DNA of 64,000 nt from an uncultured Pelagibacteraceae bacterium (GCA_902581605.1 CACHPE010000008.1:1-64000), one strand, 5' to 3'; shown: positions 27,753 through 36,345, counted from the first letter of the stretch. Program-made: numbers and translations. The notes: generated from the letters alone by a model not told the origin.

Positions 27753-28856
27753 ATGAAAAATATTAAAAAAATACAACTTATATTCTCAATATTATCAATT
27801 CTAACATTTTTTACACCAGCAAATGCCGAAATAAAAGTAGTTGCTTCTATTAAACCAATTCATTCATTAGCTAGTTACTTAATGGATGGTATTGCTAAAC
27901 CTGATTTAATAGTTGATGGATATGCTTCTCCACACGGATTTGCAATGAAACCTTCGCACGCAAAAATGCTTCAAAATGCTGACCTAATATTCTGGGTTGG
28001 TGAAGATTTAGAGAGTTTTTTAGAAAAACCATTGAGTTCTATTGCTAAGAAAGCAGAAAAAATTGAATTAATGGAAACTAAAGGATTACAGGTATTAAAA
28101 TTTAGAGAAAGAAATATTTTTGACGAACATGGTCATGACGATCACGGACATGACGATCATGGTAAAAAAGAAGACGATCATGACGACCATGGACATGACG
28201 ATCACGGTAAAAAAGAAGATGATCATGACGATCATGGACATGATGACCATGGTAAAAAAGAAGATGATCACGACCACGATCATGACGATCATGGTAAAAA
28301 AGAGGATGATCATGACGACCACGGACATGACGATCATGATGGACATGCTCATGGTGAATTTGATCCACACATTTGGTTGGACCCAATTAATGCAAAAGCT
28401 ATGTTAAATGAAATGGCAGAACATTTAATTGAAAATGATCCTAAAAATGAAGCTAAATATAAAAGTAATTTAGCTAAAGCTTTACAAGAAATCGATAAAC
28501 TTACAATTGATGTAATGACTGATTTAAGTAGCAGTGTTGCTTCAATTGTATTCCATGATGCTTATCAGTATTTTGAGAAAAGATTTAATGTAAATATATT
28601 AGGTGCTTTTACTGTTAATACAGATGTAATGCCTGGAGCAGAACAACTAGCAGAAATCAGAGAGATAATTGAACACGATAAAGTTGCTTGTGTATTTTCT
28701 GAACCTCAATTCAACCCTGATATCATTAAAGCAGTTGCAAAAGATATGAATATTAAAACCGGTGTAGTTGACCCATTAGGAGCGACTTTAGACCCAGGAA
28801 AAGACTTGTATTTCAATTTAATTAGAAATATGTCTGCTTCGTTTAAAGGTTGTTAA
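27753..28856 (+). CDS. znuA: Zinc ABC transporter substrate-binding protein ZnuA with long His/Asp repeat loop
   Basis: The periplasmic zinc-binding protein that feeds ZnuBC (367 residues). A signal peptide covers residues 1-25 (ILTFFTPANA). The metal-site motifs are IKPIHSLASYLM, the first cluster-A9 His, then FDPHIWLDP, then FHDAYQYF and a C-terminal GVVDPLG. Between the first two ligands, residues 124-201 form an expanded loop of tandem HGHDDHGKKEDD-type units with 23 histidines, which can bind zinc with low affinity and may act as a collector or chaperone. Most ZnuA loops are shorter. Divergent from znuC under Zur control. Confidence 0.96.
   Translation: MKNIKKIQLIFSILSILTFFTPANAEIKVVASIKPIHSLASYLMDGIAKPDLIVDGYASPHGFAMKPSHAKMLQNADLIFWVGEDLESFLEKPLSSIAKKAEKIELMETKGLQVLKFRERNIFDEHGHDDHGHDDHGKKEDDHDDHGHDDHGKKEDDHDDHGHDDHGKKEDDHDHDHDDHGKKEDDHDDHGHDDHDGHAHGEFDPHIWLDPINAKAMLNEMAEHLIENDPKNEAKYKSNLAKALQEIDKLTIDVMTDLSSSVASIVFHDAYQYFEKRFNVNILGAFTVNTDVMPGAEQLAEIREIIEHDKVACVFSEPQFNPDIIKAVAKDMNIKTGVVDPLGATLDPGKDLYFNLIRNMSASFKGC
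28122..28355 (+). repeat. In-frame tandem repeat encoding the His-rich loop of ZnuA
   Basis: The coding region for residues 124-201 is built from related units of roughly 45 bp (15 codons) encoding HGHDDHGKKEDDHDD. KKED occurs four times and one unit is altered to DHDHDHDD. Near-identical GATCATGACGA-type stretches make slippage or unequal recombination likely, and all changes keep the frame. Other frames are also open here because of the repeat and should not be read as genes. Confidence 0.95.
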
Positions 28857-28888
28857 CAAAGCATTCATATTTCTATATAATGTAGAAT

Positions 28889-29428
28889 ATGAAAATTAGC
28901 ACTGGCGATAAATTAGAGGAAATTACACTTCCAGATCAGAATGGTAACTCATTTAATTTATCTCAGACCTTAGGGAAAAAAGTCTTATTAACTTTTTATA
29001 GAATCGCAGGTTGTAGCTTCTGCAACCTAAGACTTAATGAAATTAATAAGAGATTTGGTGAACTTGGAAATAATTTTACACATGTTGGAATATTTCATTC
29101 ACCAGTAGATAATTTAAAATCATATATGGATAAGCATAAGAATTTACCATTCACAGTATTAGCAGATGAAAATTTTGAATATTTTCAAAAATATGAAATT
29201 GAGAGATCAGTGAGTAAAACACTAAACGCAATTTTGTTTAAAGCACATAAAATTATTCCTGCTATGATGAAAGGATATATTCCTACAAGAATAAAAGGTC
29301 ATTTAGATATAGCTGTGACCGACGTTCTAATTAATGAGGATGGTGTAGTTCAAGATGTTTATTATGCTAAAAAGGACATTGCAGATCATTTTGAATTTGA
29401 AAAAATTAAGCAGTTTGCATTAAATTAA
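28889..29428 (+). CDS. Peroxiredoxin-like / AhpC-TSA family thiol protein
   Basis: A 179-residue thioredoxin-fold protein of the AhpC/TSA class. DKLEEITLPDQNGNSF at the start and RIAGCSFCNLRLNEI near residue 48 show the active-site CxxC. No signal peptide, so it is probably cytoplasmic. The CxxC in place of the usual TxxC peroxiredoxin site places it in the peroxiredoxin-like group of uncertain substrate (peroxide or disulfide). It is 32 bp after znuA and 7 bp before the DsbA-fold isomerase, so these may form a small redox operon. Confidence 0.8.
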   Translation: MKISTGDKLEEITLPDQNGNSFNLSQTLGKKVLLTFYRIAGCSFCNLRLNEINKRFGELGNNFTHVGIFHSPVDNLKSYMDKHKNLPFTVLADENFEYFQKYEIERSVSKTLNAILFKAHKIIPAMMKGYIPTRIKGHLDIAVTDVLINEDGVVQDVYYAKKDIADHFEFEKIKQFALN

Positions 29429-29435
29429 ATAAATA

Positions 29436-30029
29436 ATGAAAATTGAATATTATTTTAGTGTCTTGTCTCCATTTACTTACTTAGGTGCTGATAGATTTAC
29501 AAAAATAGTAAGTCAATATAATTTAGAAGTAATAGAAAAACCACTTGATTTAGTTGGTGAAATTTTTCCAAATACCGGAGGATTACCAGTTCCTAAAAGA
29601 CACCCTGCAAGACAAAAGTACAGACTTTTGGAAATGGAGAGAATTTCAAATAAATTAGGTTTGCCAATTATTAAACAGCCAAAATTTTTTCCACCTAGTG
29701 ATCCACATTTGCCAGCAAAATTTGTAATCGCCTCAAATAAAATGGGAAATAAACTTCATTTTGGAAATGAGTGTTTAAAATATTTATGGTCTATGGATAA
29801 AGATCTTTCAGATCACAAAATACTTCGGGAAATTTGTGAAAAATTAAATTTAAATTTTGAGGAAATGAAAAAGTTAGCTTTAACTGACGAAGTAAACATT
29901 GAGTACCAAAAAAATTCAAAAGATGCAGTTAATAACCATGTATTTGGTGCTCCTTCATATGTCTTAAATAACGAGATTTTTTGGGGTCAAGATAGATTGG
30001 ATTATCTTGAAGATGCATTAAAAAAATAA
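29436..30029 (+). CDS. 2-hydroxychromene-2-carboxylate isomerase family protein (DsbA fold)
   Basis: A 197-residue kappa-class GST/DsbA-like protein. The start IEYYFSVLSPFTYLG matches the HCCA isomerase family, with Ser instead of Cys at the active site. The C-terminal HVFGAPSYVLNNEIFWGQDRLDYL is the family signature. HCCA isomerases act in naphthalene breakdown with glutathione, but many marine alphaproteobacterial homologues lie outside such pathways and the substrate here is unknown. It follows the peroxiredoxin-like gene by 7 bp and probably shares its transcript. Confidence 0.85.
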   Translation: MKIEYYFSVLSPFTYLGADRFTKIVSQYNLEVIEKPLDLVGEIFPNTGGLPVPKRHPARQKYRLLEMERISNKLGLPIIKQPKFFPPSDPHLPAKFVIASNKMGNKLHFGNECLKYLWSMDKDLSDHKILREICEKLNLNFEEMKKLALTDEVNIEYQKNSKDAVNNHVFGAPSYVLNNEIFWGQDRLDYLEDALKK

Positions 30030-30115
30030 TTTAAAATTACTAAATTTTATTAATAATTTAATTAAACATTGTATTTTTTTATAAGAAGATTTATTTTTAT
30101 TTATAATCTGCATTT

Positions 30116-30997
30116 ATGAATGATTTGAATTTATTTAAAAAAAATGGCTTTCTTGTTAAAGAAAATCTAATTTCTCGAACAAAGATAAATAAAATAAATA
30201 AAATTGTTAATGAAGTAATTTTAAAAGAGAAAAAGAAAAAAAATGGTAATGGTGCAAATGGAACTCAATCCTATGATAATTACCATTTTGTCTACAATTC
30301 AGGCTCTTCTAAAAATAAAGAAATTTTAAGACTTAATAATCCTCAGAACAGACATAAAATCTTCTATGAATTATCTAGAGATAAAAGAATTATATCTATA
30401 GCTAAAAAATTATTAGGTGGAACAGTAAGATTTCATCTAGGTAAATTAAATTTTAAACTACCAAATAAGAAAAAAGGAAGTGAAATTGGATGGCACCAAG
30501 ATTGGGCTTTTTACCCTCATACAAACGATGATTTAATTACAGTTGGTATATATTTAGATGATTGCTATGAAAAAAATGGGCCACTTAAAATAATAAAAAA
30601 ATCACACAAAAAGAAATTGTACAGTCACCACAGCAAAGAAAATTATTTTGTTGGAAAAATAGACACTAAGAAAGATAAAATAGGAACTAAAGATAGTGTT
30701 TCTATAACTGGAACTGCTGGAACGGTCGTTTTTTTTCATTGTAGATCAGTTCATGGGTCTGGACACAACCAAATGAATAACTCAAGACCGTTAATTTTAT
30801 TTGGTTATAGAGCTTGTGATGCGTGGCCATTAATCAATGATGGAAATCCTCATCCTGAGGTTGATTTGGAAAATTATGACAAAAATATAATTGTAGGAAA
30901 TAAATCAATAAAACCAAGATTGACTAAAGTTCCAACCATTATCCCACTGCCTAAGAGGAAACATTACGTTTCTATCTATGAACTTCAAAAAAATTAA
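30116..30997 (+). CDS. Phytanoyl-CoA dioxygenase (PhyH) family protein
   Basis: A 293-residue Fe(II)/2-oxoglutarate dioxygenase of the PhyH family. The iron ligands are visible as His and Asp in GWHQDWAFYPHT (HxD) and His in RSVHGSGHNQ, with an Arg in SRPLILFGYRA for 2-oxoglutarate. The substrate is unknown; PhyH enzymes hydroxylate lipids, ectoine or phosphonates among others. A TATAAT at 30102-30107 only 9 bp before the ATG suggests a very short leader. The last 16 codons, PLPKRKHYVSIYELQKN, are part of a 122-bp repeat found again after glpD. Confidence 0.85.
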   Translation: MNDLNLFKKNGFLVKENLISRTKINKINKIVNEVILKEKKKKNGNGANGTQSYDNYHFVYNSGSSKNKEILRLNNPQNRHKIFYELSRDKRIISIAKKLLGGTVRFHLGKLNFKLPNKKKGSEIGWHQDWAFYPHTNDDLITVGIYLDDCYEKNGPLKIIKKSHKKKLYSHHSKENYFVGKIDTKKDKIGTKDSVSITGTAGTVVFFHCRSVHGSGHNQMNNSRPLILFGYRACDAWPLINDGNPHPEVDLENYDKNIIVGNKSIKPRLTKVPTIIPLPKRKHYVSIYELQKN

Positions 30998-31071
30998 ATC
31001 ACATTAAAGTTTATTGTAATAAATCTTTAAAATTACATTTATATAAAAATCAAATGTCATTTCTAAAAAAA
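30950..31071 (+). repeat. 122-bp direct repeat, left copy (phyH end, spacer, start of small-ORF)
   Basis: This segment aligns without gaps to 39003-39124: 76/81 identical in the first part and 32/41 in the rest by hand count. It holds the last 16 codons of phyH, an intergenic region with a degenerate Pho-box-like repeat (TTGTAATAAATCTTTAAAA, 31014-31032) and the first codons MSFLKK of the gene that is complete at 39107. With the right copy it brackets the DUF1868-ugpQ-ugpCEEA-ugpB-glpD block. Confidence 0.93.
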
Positions 31072-31098
31072 AAAACTATTACAGGCTTTAAGAATTAA
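31054..31098 (+). pseudogene. 5' remnant of the small membrane-protein gene (MSFLKK...)
   Basis: An ATG at 31054 opens a 14-codon frame, MSFLKKKTITGFKN. The first six codons match the start of the intact gene at 39107 (MSFLKKYLKW), including the preceding promoter-like DNA. After an 11-A run the homology stops, and the frame ends in the 3' end of the convergent DUF1868 gene. It is best read as a gene start stranded when the block to its right was inserted. Confidence 0.7.
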
Positions 31099-31798
31099 TA
31101 CTTTTAAACTCCAGCATATCTTTAAAAGTATACATTTCAGGTTTTTTGAAAGTAATTTTTGGAAATTTTTTATTAAAGTCAGAGGATAGTTGTTTATTAA
31201 ATTCAATTAAGTTTTTTATTTCAGTCTCATTAAGTTGTCTCAAAATATAAGCTAAAGTAATATGGAAAGTATATCTTTGATGATTTTCAAATTTAATTTT
31301 TAACAAGCTACTAAGTTCATCTCTACAATTTCTTAGAATTTTTTCATCCTTTTCAGAAAAGGGTACTAAAATAATACTATAACCACCAAAAAAAGTTTTT
31401 AGTTTAAGATTAAATTGTTTTGGAAAATTATAATTTTCAATTTTTTTATTTAATTCAACAGCTATATCTTTATAATCCATATCAGGATCTATATCGGATG
31501 GCCAATAATTGGTGTTTTTTGTATTTAAATTACAACAATCAAATAATGTCATATGAAAACTAGATGGAGGTAAATAGAAATAAGTTTTTTTAGGATTAAA
31601 ATTTTCTATTTTTTTTTGGAAACTAATAATTTGATTAGATAAATCGGTATTAATAGGAATATTGCAAATTATTGTGCAGCCTGGAAATGATAAAGGGTTT
31701 CCTTTGTTGTCAAATTTATTTTCAGCACCTTTTAAAGTGTAACCTTCAAGTTTACCTGCTAAAAACTTTTCCTCATTATTAACTATGTTTAAATCCAT
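31088..31798 (-). CDS. 2H-phosphoesterase-like protein (DUF1868 type)
   Basis: A 236-residue protein with two Hx(T)x motifs of the 2H phosphoesterase superfamily: SFHMTLFDCC near residue 79 and TFHITLAYIL near residue 177. GYTLKGAENKFDNKGNPLSFPGCTI at the start resembles DUF1868 proteins. 2H enzymes open 2',3'-cyclic phosphates or cleave related phosphodiesters. It lies 9 bp after ugpQ at the end of the ugp operon, so an organophosphate role, such as opening cyclic glycerophosphate, is a reasonable inference but unproven. It has no signal peptide, so it is probably cytoplasmic. Confidence 0.75.
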   Translation of the reverse strand: MDLNIVNNEEKFLAGKLEGYTLKGAENKFDNKGNPLSFPGCTIICNIPINTDLSNQIISFQKKIENFNPKKTYFYLPPSSFHMTLFDCCNLNTKNTNYWPSDIDPDMDYKDIAVELNKKIENYNFPKQFNLKLKTFFGGYSIILVPFSEKDEKILRNCRDELSSLLKIKFENHQRYTFHITLAYILRQLNETEIKNLIEFNKQLSSDFNKKFPKITFKKPEMYTFKDMLEFKSINS

Positions 31799-31807
31799 TA
31801 AAATATA

Positions 31808-32728
31808 CTAAAACCATTTTTTATTTTCTTTTTCACAAAGTTCTTTCAGCCTTAGAGGATAATCTGTAAATATTCCATCTACACCATATTCAATCATCCG
31901 CATCATGTCGCTTTCTCTATTTACAGTCCAAGTATTTACCACTAGTCCATGATTGTGTGCTTCTTCAATATTTTTTTTTTTTATATCTTTGTAAAAAGGA
32001 TGCCAAGCAATTCCACCTAAATTATTTATAACTTCTGGAATTTCACTGTTATTAAAAAATGGAATAAACCCCATCCAAGGTGAATTTTCATAAATATTTT
32101 TCCTTGTTTTTTTTAAATCTTGTTGTGTTGATAAATAACCTCTAGAAATTTTTGGTAATTGTAATTTAAATTCTTTTAAAACTCTCCAATCAAAGGAAGA
32201 AACTAAAATTCGATCGCTTAAATTAGAGACTTCTATTTCTTGCTTTACAAGTTTTACAATCTCAATAGGTTCAGGAACTAGATTGCTAATTAATGGACTA
32301 GACTTAAATTCTAAATTAATTATTAAATCTTCAGTTTCATAAGATTTTAATAATTTAAACAATTTGTTTAAATTTGGTATTCTCTGGTTTTCTAAACTTT
32401 TTTGATTTAAAAATCTTCTGCCATAACTAGATAATTTATTAACAGCTCCTATATCATAATTTAATAATTCTTTATAAGTTTTACTATTAATTTTCATATA
32501 TTCATCTTCTATCCAATTACCATCTAAGTCTTTAGTCTGATCTCTGTCTAAGAAAAAATCATGGGTAATTACTGGCACCGAATCTTTAGAAAATAAAATA
32601 TCTACTTCTAATCCACTAAAATTATTATCAAATAAATATTTGAAACTCTCTAAAGTATTTTCAGGAAGATCACCTCTAGCTCCTCGATGACCATAAATTT
32701 TTATATGATTTGGTTTACTTAAAATCAA
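31808..32728 (-). CDS. ugpQ: Glycerophosphodiester phosphodiesterase
   Basis: A 306-residue GDPD-family TIM-barrel enzyme that hydrolyses glycerophosphodiesters (glycerophospho-choline, -ethanolamine and others) to glycerol-3-phosphate and an alcohol. The catalytic motifs are IYGHRGARGDLPENTLESF with HR and the Glu, GLEVDILFSKD, and THDFFLDR. The C-terminus ends with GVDGIFTDYPLRL, typical of the family. No signal peptide, so cytoplasmic, as for UgpQ in E. coli. It lies 2 bp after ugpC. Substrates would be brought in by UgpABCE, and G3P is passed to GlpD. Confidence 0.93.
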   Translation of the reverse strand: MILSKPNHIKIYGHRGARGDLPENTLESFKYLFDNNFSGLEVDILFSKDSVPVITHDFFLDRDQTKDLDGNWIEDEYMKINSKTYKELLNYDIGAVNKLSSYGRRFLNQKSLENQRIPNLNKLFKLLKSYETEDLIINLEFKSSPLISNLVPEPIEIVKLVKQEIEVSNLSDRILVSSFDWRVLKEFKLQLPKISRGYLSTQQDLKKTRKNIYENSPWMGFIPFFNNSEIPEVINNLGGIAWHPFYKDIKKKNIEEAHNHGLVVNTWTVNRESDMMRMIEYGVDGIFTDYPLRLKELCEKENKKWF

Positions 32729-32730
32729 AT

Positions 32731-33783
32731 TTAATTAACTCTTTTGCCAGTACTTTTATCAAAAATATAATATTTATTGTTCTCCATATTTACTCTTAAA
32801 TTAGAACCTTTTTCAACAGTTTGATTTCCTGGACACCTATAACAAAAGTCTTTTTTATTTTTCAATTGACCATAAACAATATTATCCGAACCAAGCTGTT
32901 CCACTAAGTCTACTGTTAAATTAATTAAACCACTCTCAGATTGTACTAAATGCTCAGGTCTTATTCCTAATGTAACCTCACCCTCAAAGTCAGTATTAAC
33001 ATCTTTAATTTCAAAACCTTCTGCAGATAATGTTTTATTTTTTAAATTACCATTTAAAAAATTCATTTGAGGTGAACCAATAAAACCAGCAACAAATAAA
33101 GATTTTGGATTATCATATATCTCAATAGGAGTTCCAAGCTGTTCAATAATTCCATTATTAATTACTGCCAATCTGTCAGCAAGTGTCATGGCCTCAACTT
33201 GATCATGTGTAACAAATATACTTGTTACTCCAACCTTTTGTTGAAGTTTTTTAATTTCAAGTCTCATCTGAATTCTTAATTTTGCATCTAAGTTTGAAAG
33301 AGGTTCATCAAATAAGAATATTTTTGGATTTCTTACAATTGCTCTTCCCATAGCAACCCTTTGTCTTTGACCTCCAGATAACATTGAAGGTTTTCTCTGT
33401 AAATAATCTGAAATTTGTAACAGTTTAGCTGCATCATTTACTTTTTGCTCAATTGTTTCTTTATCAATTCCTCTGTTTTTTAAACCATAAGCCAAATTAT
33501 TATACACATTCATATGTGGGTATAATGCATAGTTCTGAAACACCATTGCTACATCTCTCTCAGATGGATCAACTTCATTAATTAATTTTCCATCAAGATT
33601 AATATCACCCTCTGTAATGTCCTCTAAACCTGCAACCATTCTTAATAAAGTTGATTTTCCACATCCACTTGGTCCTACAAAAACCATAAACTCTCCTTCA
33701 TCTACACTTAATGAAGTTTCGTGAACAGCCTTAGTTCCGTTTGGATAAATCTTAGTCACATTTTTTAAATCTAAAAAACTCAT
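32731..33783 (-). CDS. ugpC: sn-Glycerol-3-phosphate ABC transporter ATP-binding protein
   Basis: A MalK/UgpC-type ATPase of 350 residues. Walker A is [17 protein letters not shown], the signature SGGQRQRVAMGRA, Walker B IFLFDEPLSNLDAKLR and switch VTHDQVEAMTLADR. The C-terminal TOBE/regulatory domain has GIRPEHL. It powers uptake of G3P and glycerophosphodiesters; assignment to ugp rather than sugar uptake rests on neighbours ugpQ, ugpA, ugpE and ugpB. It abuts the first ugpE by one base. Confidence 0.93.
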   Translation of the reverse strand: MSFLDLKNVTKIYPNGTKAVHETSLSVDEGEFMVFVGPSGCGKSTLLRMVAGLEDITEGDINLDGKLINEVDPSERDVAMVFQNYALYPHMNVYNNLAYGLKNRGIDKETIEQKVNDAAKLLQISDYLQRKPSMLSGGQRQRVAMGRAIVRNPKIFLFDEPLSNLDAKLRIQMRLEIKKLQQKVGVTSIFVTHDQVEAMTLADRLAVINNGIIEQLGTPIEIYDNPKSLFVAGFIGSPQMNFLNGNLKNKTLSAEGFEIKDVNTDFEGEVTLGIRPEHLVQSESGLINLTVDLVEQLGSDNIVYGQLKNKKDFCYRCPGNQTVEKGSNLRVNMENNKYYIFDKSTGKRVN

Positions 33784-34635
33784 TTATTTCTCCGTTTGAA
33801 TTAATCCTTTTATGAACCATTTTTGTAAAAATACTACCACTAAAACTGGTGGGATCATTGATAAAATTATATATGCAAATCTTTCTGCTGTTCTTGGCAA
33901 AGCAACTCCTTCATAGCTTTCTGTGTAAATAATTTTCATTCCCATTACAACAGTCCAATATTCTTCTGCAGTTGTCATTATTAGCGGCCATAAATATTGG
34001 CTATATCCATATACGAACATAAAGATAAACATTGCTGCTATCATAGTTTTTGATAGTGGTACCAAGAAATCTATGAAAAAACTCCAAGCATTTGCTCCAT
34101 CTAATTTTGCCGACTCCAAAAGTTCATCTGGAATTGTTTTGTAAAATTGTCTGAAGAAAAAAGTTGCTGTAGCTGAAGCAACTAACGGAAGAATAAGGCC
34201 TGTGTATGAATTTGTTAAACCTAAATCAGATACAATTTTATAGCTTGGAAAAATTCTTACCTCCAAAGGAACAAGTAGAGTAATAAAGATTAACCAAAAA
34301 ATTGGTACAGCTAATTTAAATCTATAATAAACCAAAGCATATGCTGACATTGCAGAAATAACAACTTTAAGTGTTGCAATCCCTAATGCCATTATAAAAC
34401 TATTAATAAACATTTTTGCAGCAGTCACTTCTTCTGACCAACCACCTTTTTCATTTAAAACTTCGTTATAGTTTCTTGCTAGCTGATCACCTATATGAAA
34501 CTTCATACCTTCCGTCAGTATAGTTACAGAGTCATGTGAAGAACTTGCAAAAGATATCCAAATAGGAACTACCATTAACAATACCCCTAATATTAAAATA
34601 ATATGAGCAATTATTTGAAGTGGTTTAATTTTCAT
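33784..34635 (-). CDS. ugpE: sn-Glycerol-3-phosphate ABC transporter permease UgpE (copy nearer ugpC)
   Basis: A 283-residue inner-membrane permease of the MalG type with six TMs. The ATPase-contact EAA loop is DELLESAKLDGANAWSFFIDF. It is very similar along its length to the next gene upstream: FMFVYGYSQYLWPLIMTTAEEYWTVV aligns with FMFVFGYNQYLWPLLVTTSEQYWTVV. The copies differ mainly in the periplasmic loop near residues 50-65 and by an insertion (TESYEGVALPRTAER) before the last TM. Its ATG overlaps the stop of the other copy by 4 bases. One copy plus UgpA would make the usual heterodimer, so the pair may give two transporters or a specialised one. Confidence 0.9.
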   Translation of the reverse strand: MKIKPLQIIAHIILILGVLLMVVPIWISFASSSHDSVTILTEGMKFHIGDQLARNYNEVLNEKGGWSEEVTAAKMFINSFIMALGIATLKVVISAMSAYALVYYRFKLAVPIFWLIFITLLVPLEVRIFPSYKIVSDLGLTNSYTGLILPLVASATATFFFRQFYKTIPDELLESAKLDGANAWSFFIDFLVPLSKTMIAAMFIFMFVYGYSQYLWPLIMTTAEEYWTVVMGMKIIYTESYEGVALPRTAERFAYIILSMIPPVLVVVFLQKWFIKGLIQTEK

Positions 34636-35453
34636 TTATCTTGAAAAACCCCCTTAATAAAATGTTTCTGCAACACAATTATAATTAAAATTGGTGGAAC
34701 CATAGACATCATCACAAAAGCAAAACGATGAACAATAGAACCCGACATCATTTTTAATCCCATAACCACTGTCCAATATTGTTCTGAAGTTGTTACCAAT
34801 AGCGGCCATAAGTACTGATTGTAACCAAAAACAAACATAAATATTAACATCGCTACAATCATCGTTTTTGACAAAGGAATTAAAAAATCAACAAAAAATC
34901 TCCAGGTATTTGCCCCATCAAGTTTTGCAGACTCAAGTAATTCATCTGGAACAGTTTTATAAAATTGTCGAAAGAATAATGTTGCTATAGCTGATGCTGA
35001 AATTGGAACTATTAATCCAAAGTAAGAATTTACTAAATTAAGTTCAGCCATTACTGAATAAGTAGGAAAAATTCTTAACTCTAGTGGTACTAATATCGTG
35101 ATAAAAATTATCCAAAACAATAATGTTGCATGTTTTATTCTATAATAAACCAATGCGTAGGCAGCCATTAAAGATGTGACAACGGATAGAATTGCAACTC
35201 CCGTAGCCATTAAAAAACTATTAAAAAACATTTTTAATGCTGTTATCTCTTTAAAGAAACCACCCTGATATAATAAAACCCGTAAGTAATTTTCATAAAA
35301 GCTATCTCCTAAAAACATTTGGAGACCATTCATATTAATCATTGAACTTGTGTGCGTTGAGCTAGCAAAAATCATCCACACAGGAAGTACCATGATAAGT
35401 ATTCCAATGATTAAAATTAAATGTGAAAAACTTGATGTGATAAATCTAGTCAT
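34632..35453 (-). CDS. ugpE: Second UgpE-type permease (tandem paralogue next to ugpA)
   Basis: A 273-residue MalG-type permease with six TMs, the EAA loop DELLESAKLDGANTWRFFVDF and the motif SKTMIVAMLIFMFVFGYNQYLWPL. It is the tandem partner of the preceding ugpE-type gene and closely resembles it, so it arose by duplication or was acquired as a pair. It lacks the loop insertion before the last TM seen in its twin. It shares one base with ugpA (35453) and overlaps its twin by 4 bases, so all three are translationally coupled. No sign of decay: both frames are intact with conserved coupling motifs. Confidence 0.88.
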   Translation of the reverse strand: MTRFITSSFSHLILIIGILIMVLPVWMIFASSTHTSSMINMNGLQMFLGDSFYENYLRVLLYQGGFFKEITALKMFFNSFLMATGVAILSVVTSLMAAYALVYYRIKHATLLFWIIFITILVPLELRIFPTYSVMAELNLVNSYFGLIVPISASAIATLFFRQFYKTVPDELLESAKLDGANTWRFFVDFLIPLSKTMIVAMLIFMFVFGYNQYLWPLLVTTSEQYWTVVMGLKMMSGSIVHRFAFVMMSMVPPILIIIVLQKHFIKGVFQDK

Positions 35454-36331
35454 TAATTATAATGTATTTTCCCTTCGATATATCTAAATTGAAAAATTGT
35501 AATTACTAATACAATCAACATCATCATTATTGATTGAGCTCCAGCACTTCCTAAATCTAATCCTCTAAATCCATCCATGTAGGCTTTATAAACTAGAGTT
35601 CTTGTTTCACCTGAAGGAGCACCTATCGTTGTAGTATCAATAATTCCAAATGTATCAAAGAAAGCATAGGTTATATTAATAATTATTAAGAAGAATGTAG
35701 TTGGCATTAATAATGGGAATGTAATTGTCCAAAATCTTCTAAAACTATTTTTACAATCAATCATTGATGCTTCAATTACAGATTTTTGTATAGCTTGAAG
35801 ACCTGCCAAGAAGAAAATAAAATTAGCACTGATTTGCTTCCAAGAACCAGCTATTATTACATAAATATACGAGTCAAAAACACTCTCGTACCAATTGAAA
35901 CCCCAAAGTTCGTGAAATAAATGATAAAGGAGCCCAAATCTTTCACTAAAAAAATAATTTGCCATTACACCTACAACCGCAGGCGCAATTGCATAAGGCC
36001 AAATTAAAAGTGTTTTGTAAGTGCTTTTACCATGTATTACATTATTGGCCTGAACGGCAAGCAGCAAACCGATTGAGCCGGTAATTAATGTAATTGCAAA
36101 ACTATAAATAATAGTAAATTTGAAAGCTATAAAATAAGCTGGATCATCAAAAATAAATAAAAAATTATCAAACCATACAAACGTCGCTCCAAATCCAAAA
36201 GCATCTTGCATTGTAAATGCATCTCTGAAGGTTTGTATGATTGGCCAATATAAAAAAATTAATAAAATTCCTAACTGTGGTGCTAAGAATAAATATTGTG
36301 AATAGCTAGATTTAAATTGGACTTTTTTCAT
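35453..36331 (-). CDS. ugpA: sn-Glycerol-3-phosphate ABC transporter permease UgpA
   Basis: The 292-residue MalF-type permease partner of UgpE. Six TMs; a typical start YLFLAPQLGILLIFLYWPIIQTFRDAFTMQD, and the EAA loop KSVIEASMIDCKNSFRRFWTITF. It is the first gene after the ugpB/ugpA intergenic hairpin. Assigned to ugp from the neighbours and from strong family resemblance (VWFDNFLFIFDDPAY). It shares a base with the second ugpE. Confidence 0.92.
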   Translation of the reverse strand: MKKVQFKSSYSQYLFLAPQLGILLIFLYWPIIQTFRDAFTMQDAFGFGATFVWFDNFLFIFDDPAYFIAFKFTIIYSFAITLITGSIGLLLAVQANNVIHGKSTYKTLLIWPYAIAPAVVGVMANYFFSERFGLLYHLFHELWGFNWYESVFDSYIYVIIAGSWKQISANFIFFLAGLQAIQKSVIEASMIDCKNSFRRFWTITFPLLMPTTFFLIIINITYAFFDTFGIIDTTTIGAPSGETRTLVYKAYMDGFRGLDLGSAGAQSIMMMLIVLVITIFQFRYIEGKIHYN

Positions 36332-36345
36332 ATAAGTAAAATAAA

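Noticed and set aside
28122-28355. CRISPR-like tandem repeats
   Set aside because: Units are contiguous without unique spacers, in frame within znuA, and encode a metal-binding loop.
28095-28407. Three long alternative-frame ORFs over the znuA repeat
   Set aside because: They arise because the His/Asp codon repeat is free of stops in other frames. Their products are low-complexity (Met/Val/Ile- or His/Arg/Asp-rich) and lie inside a certain gene.
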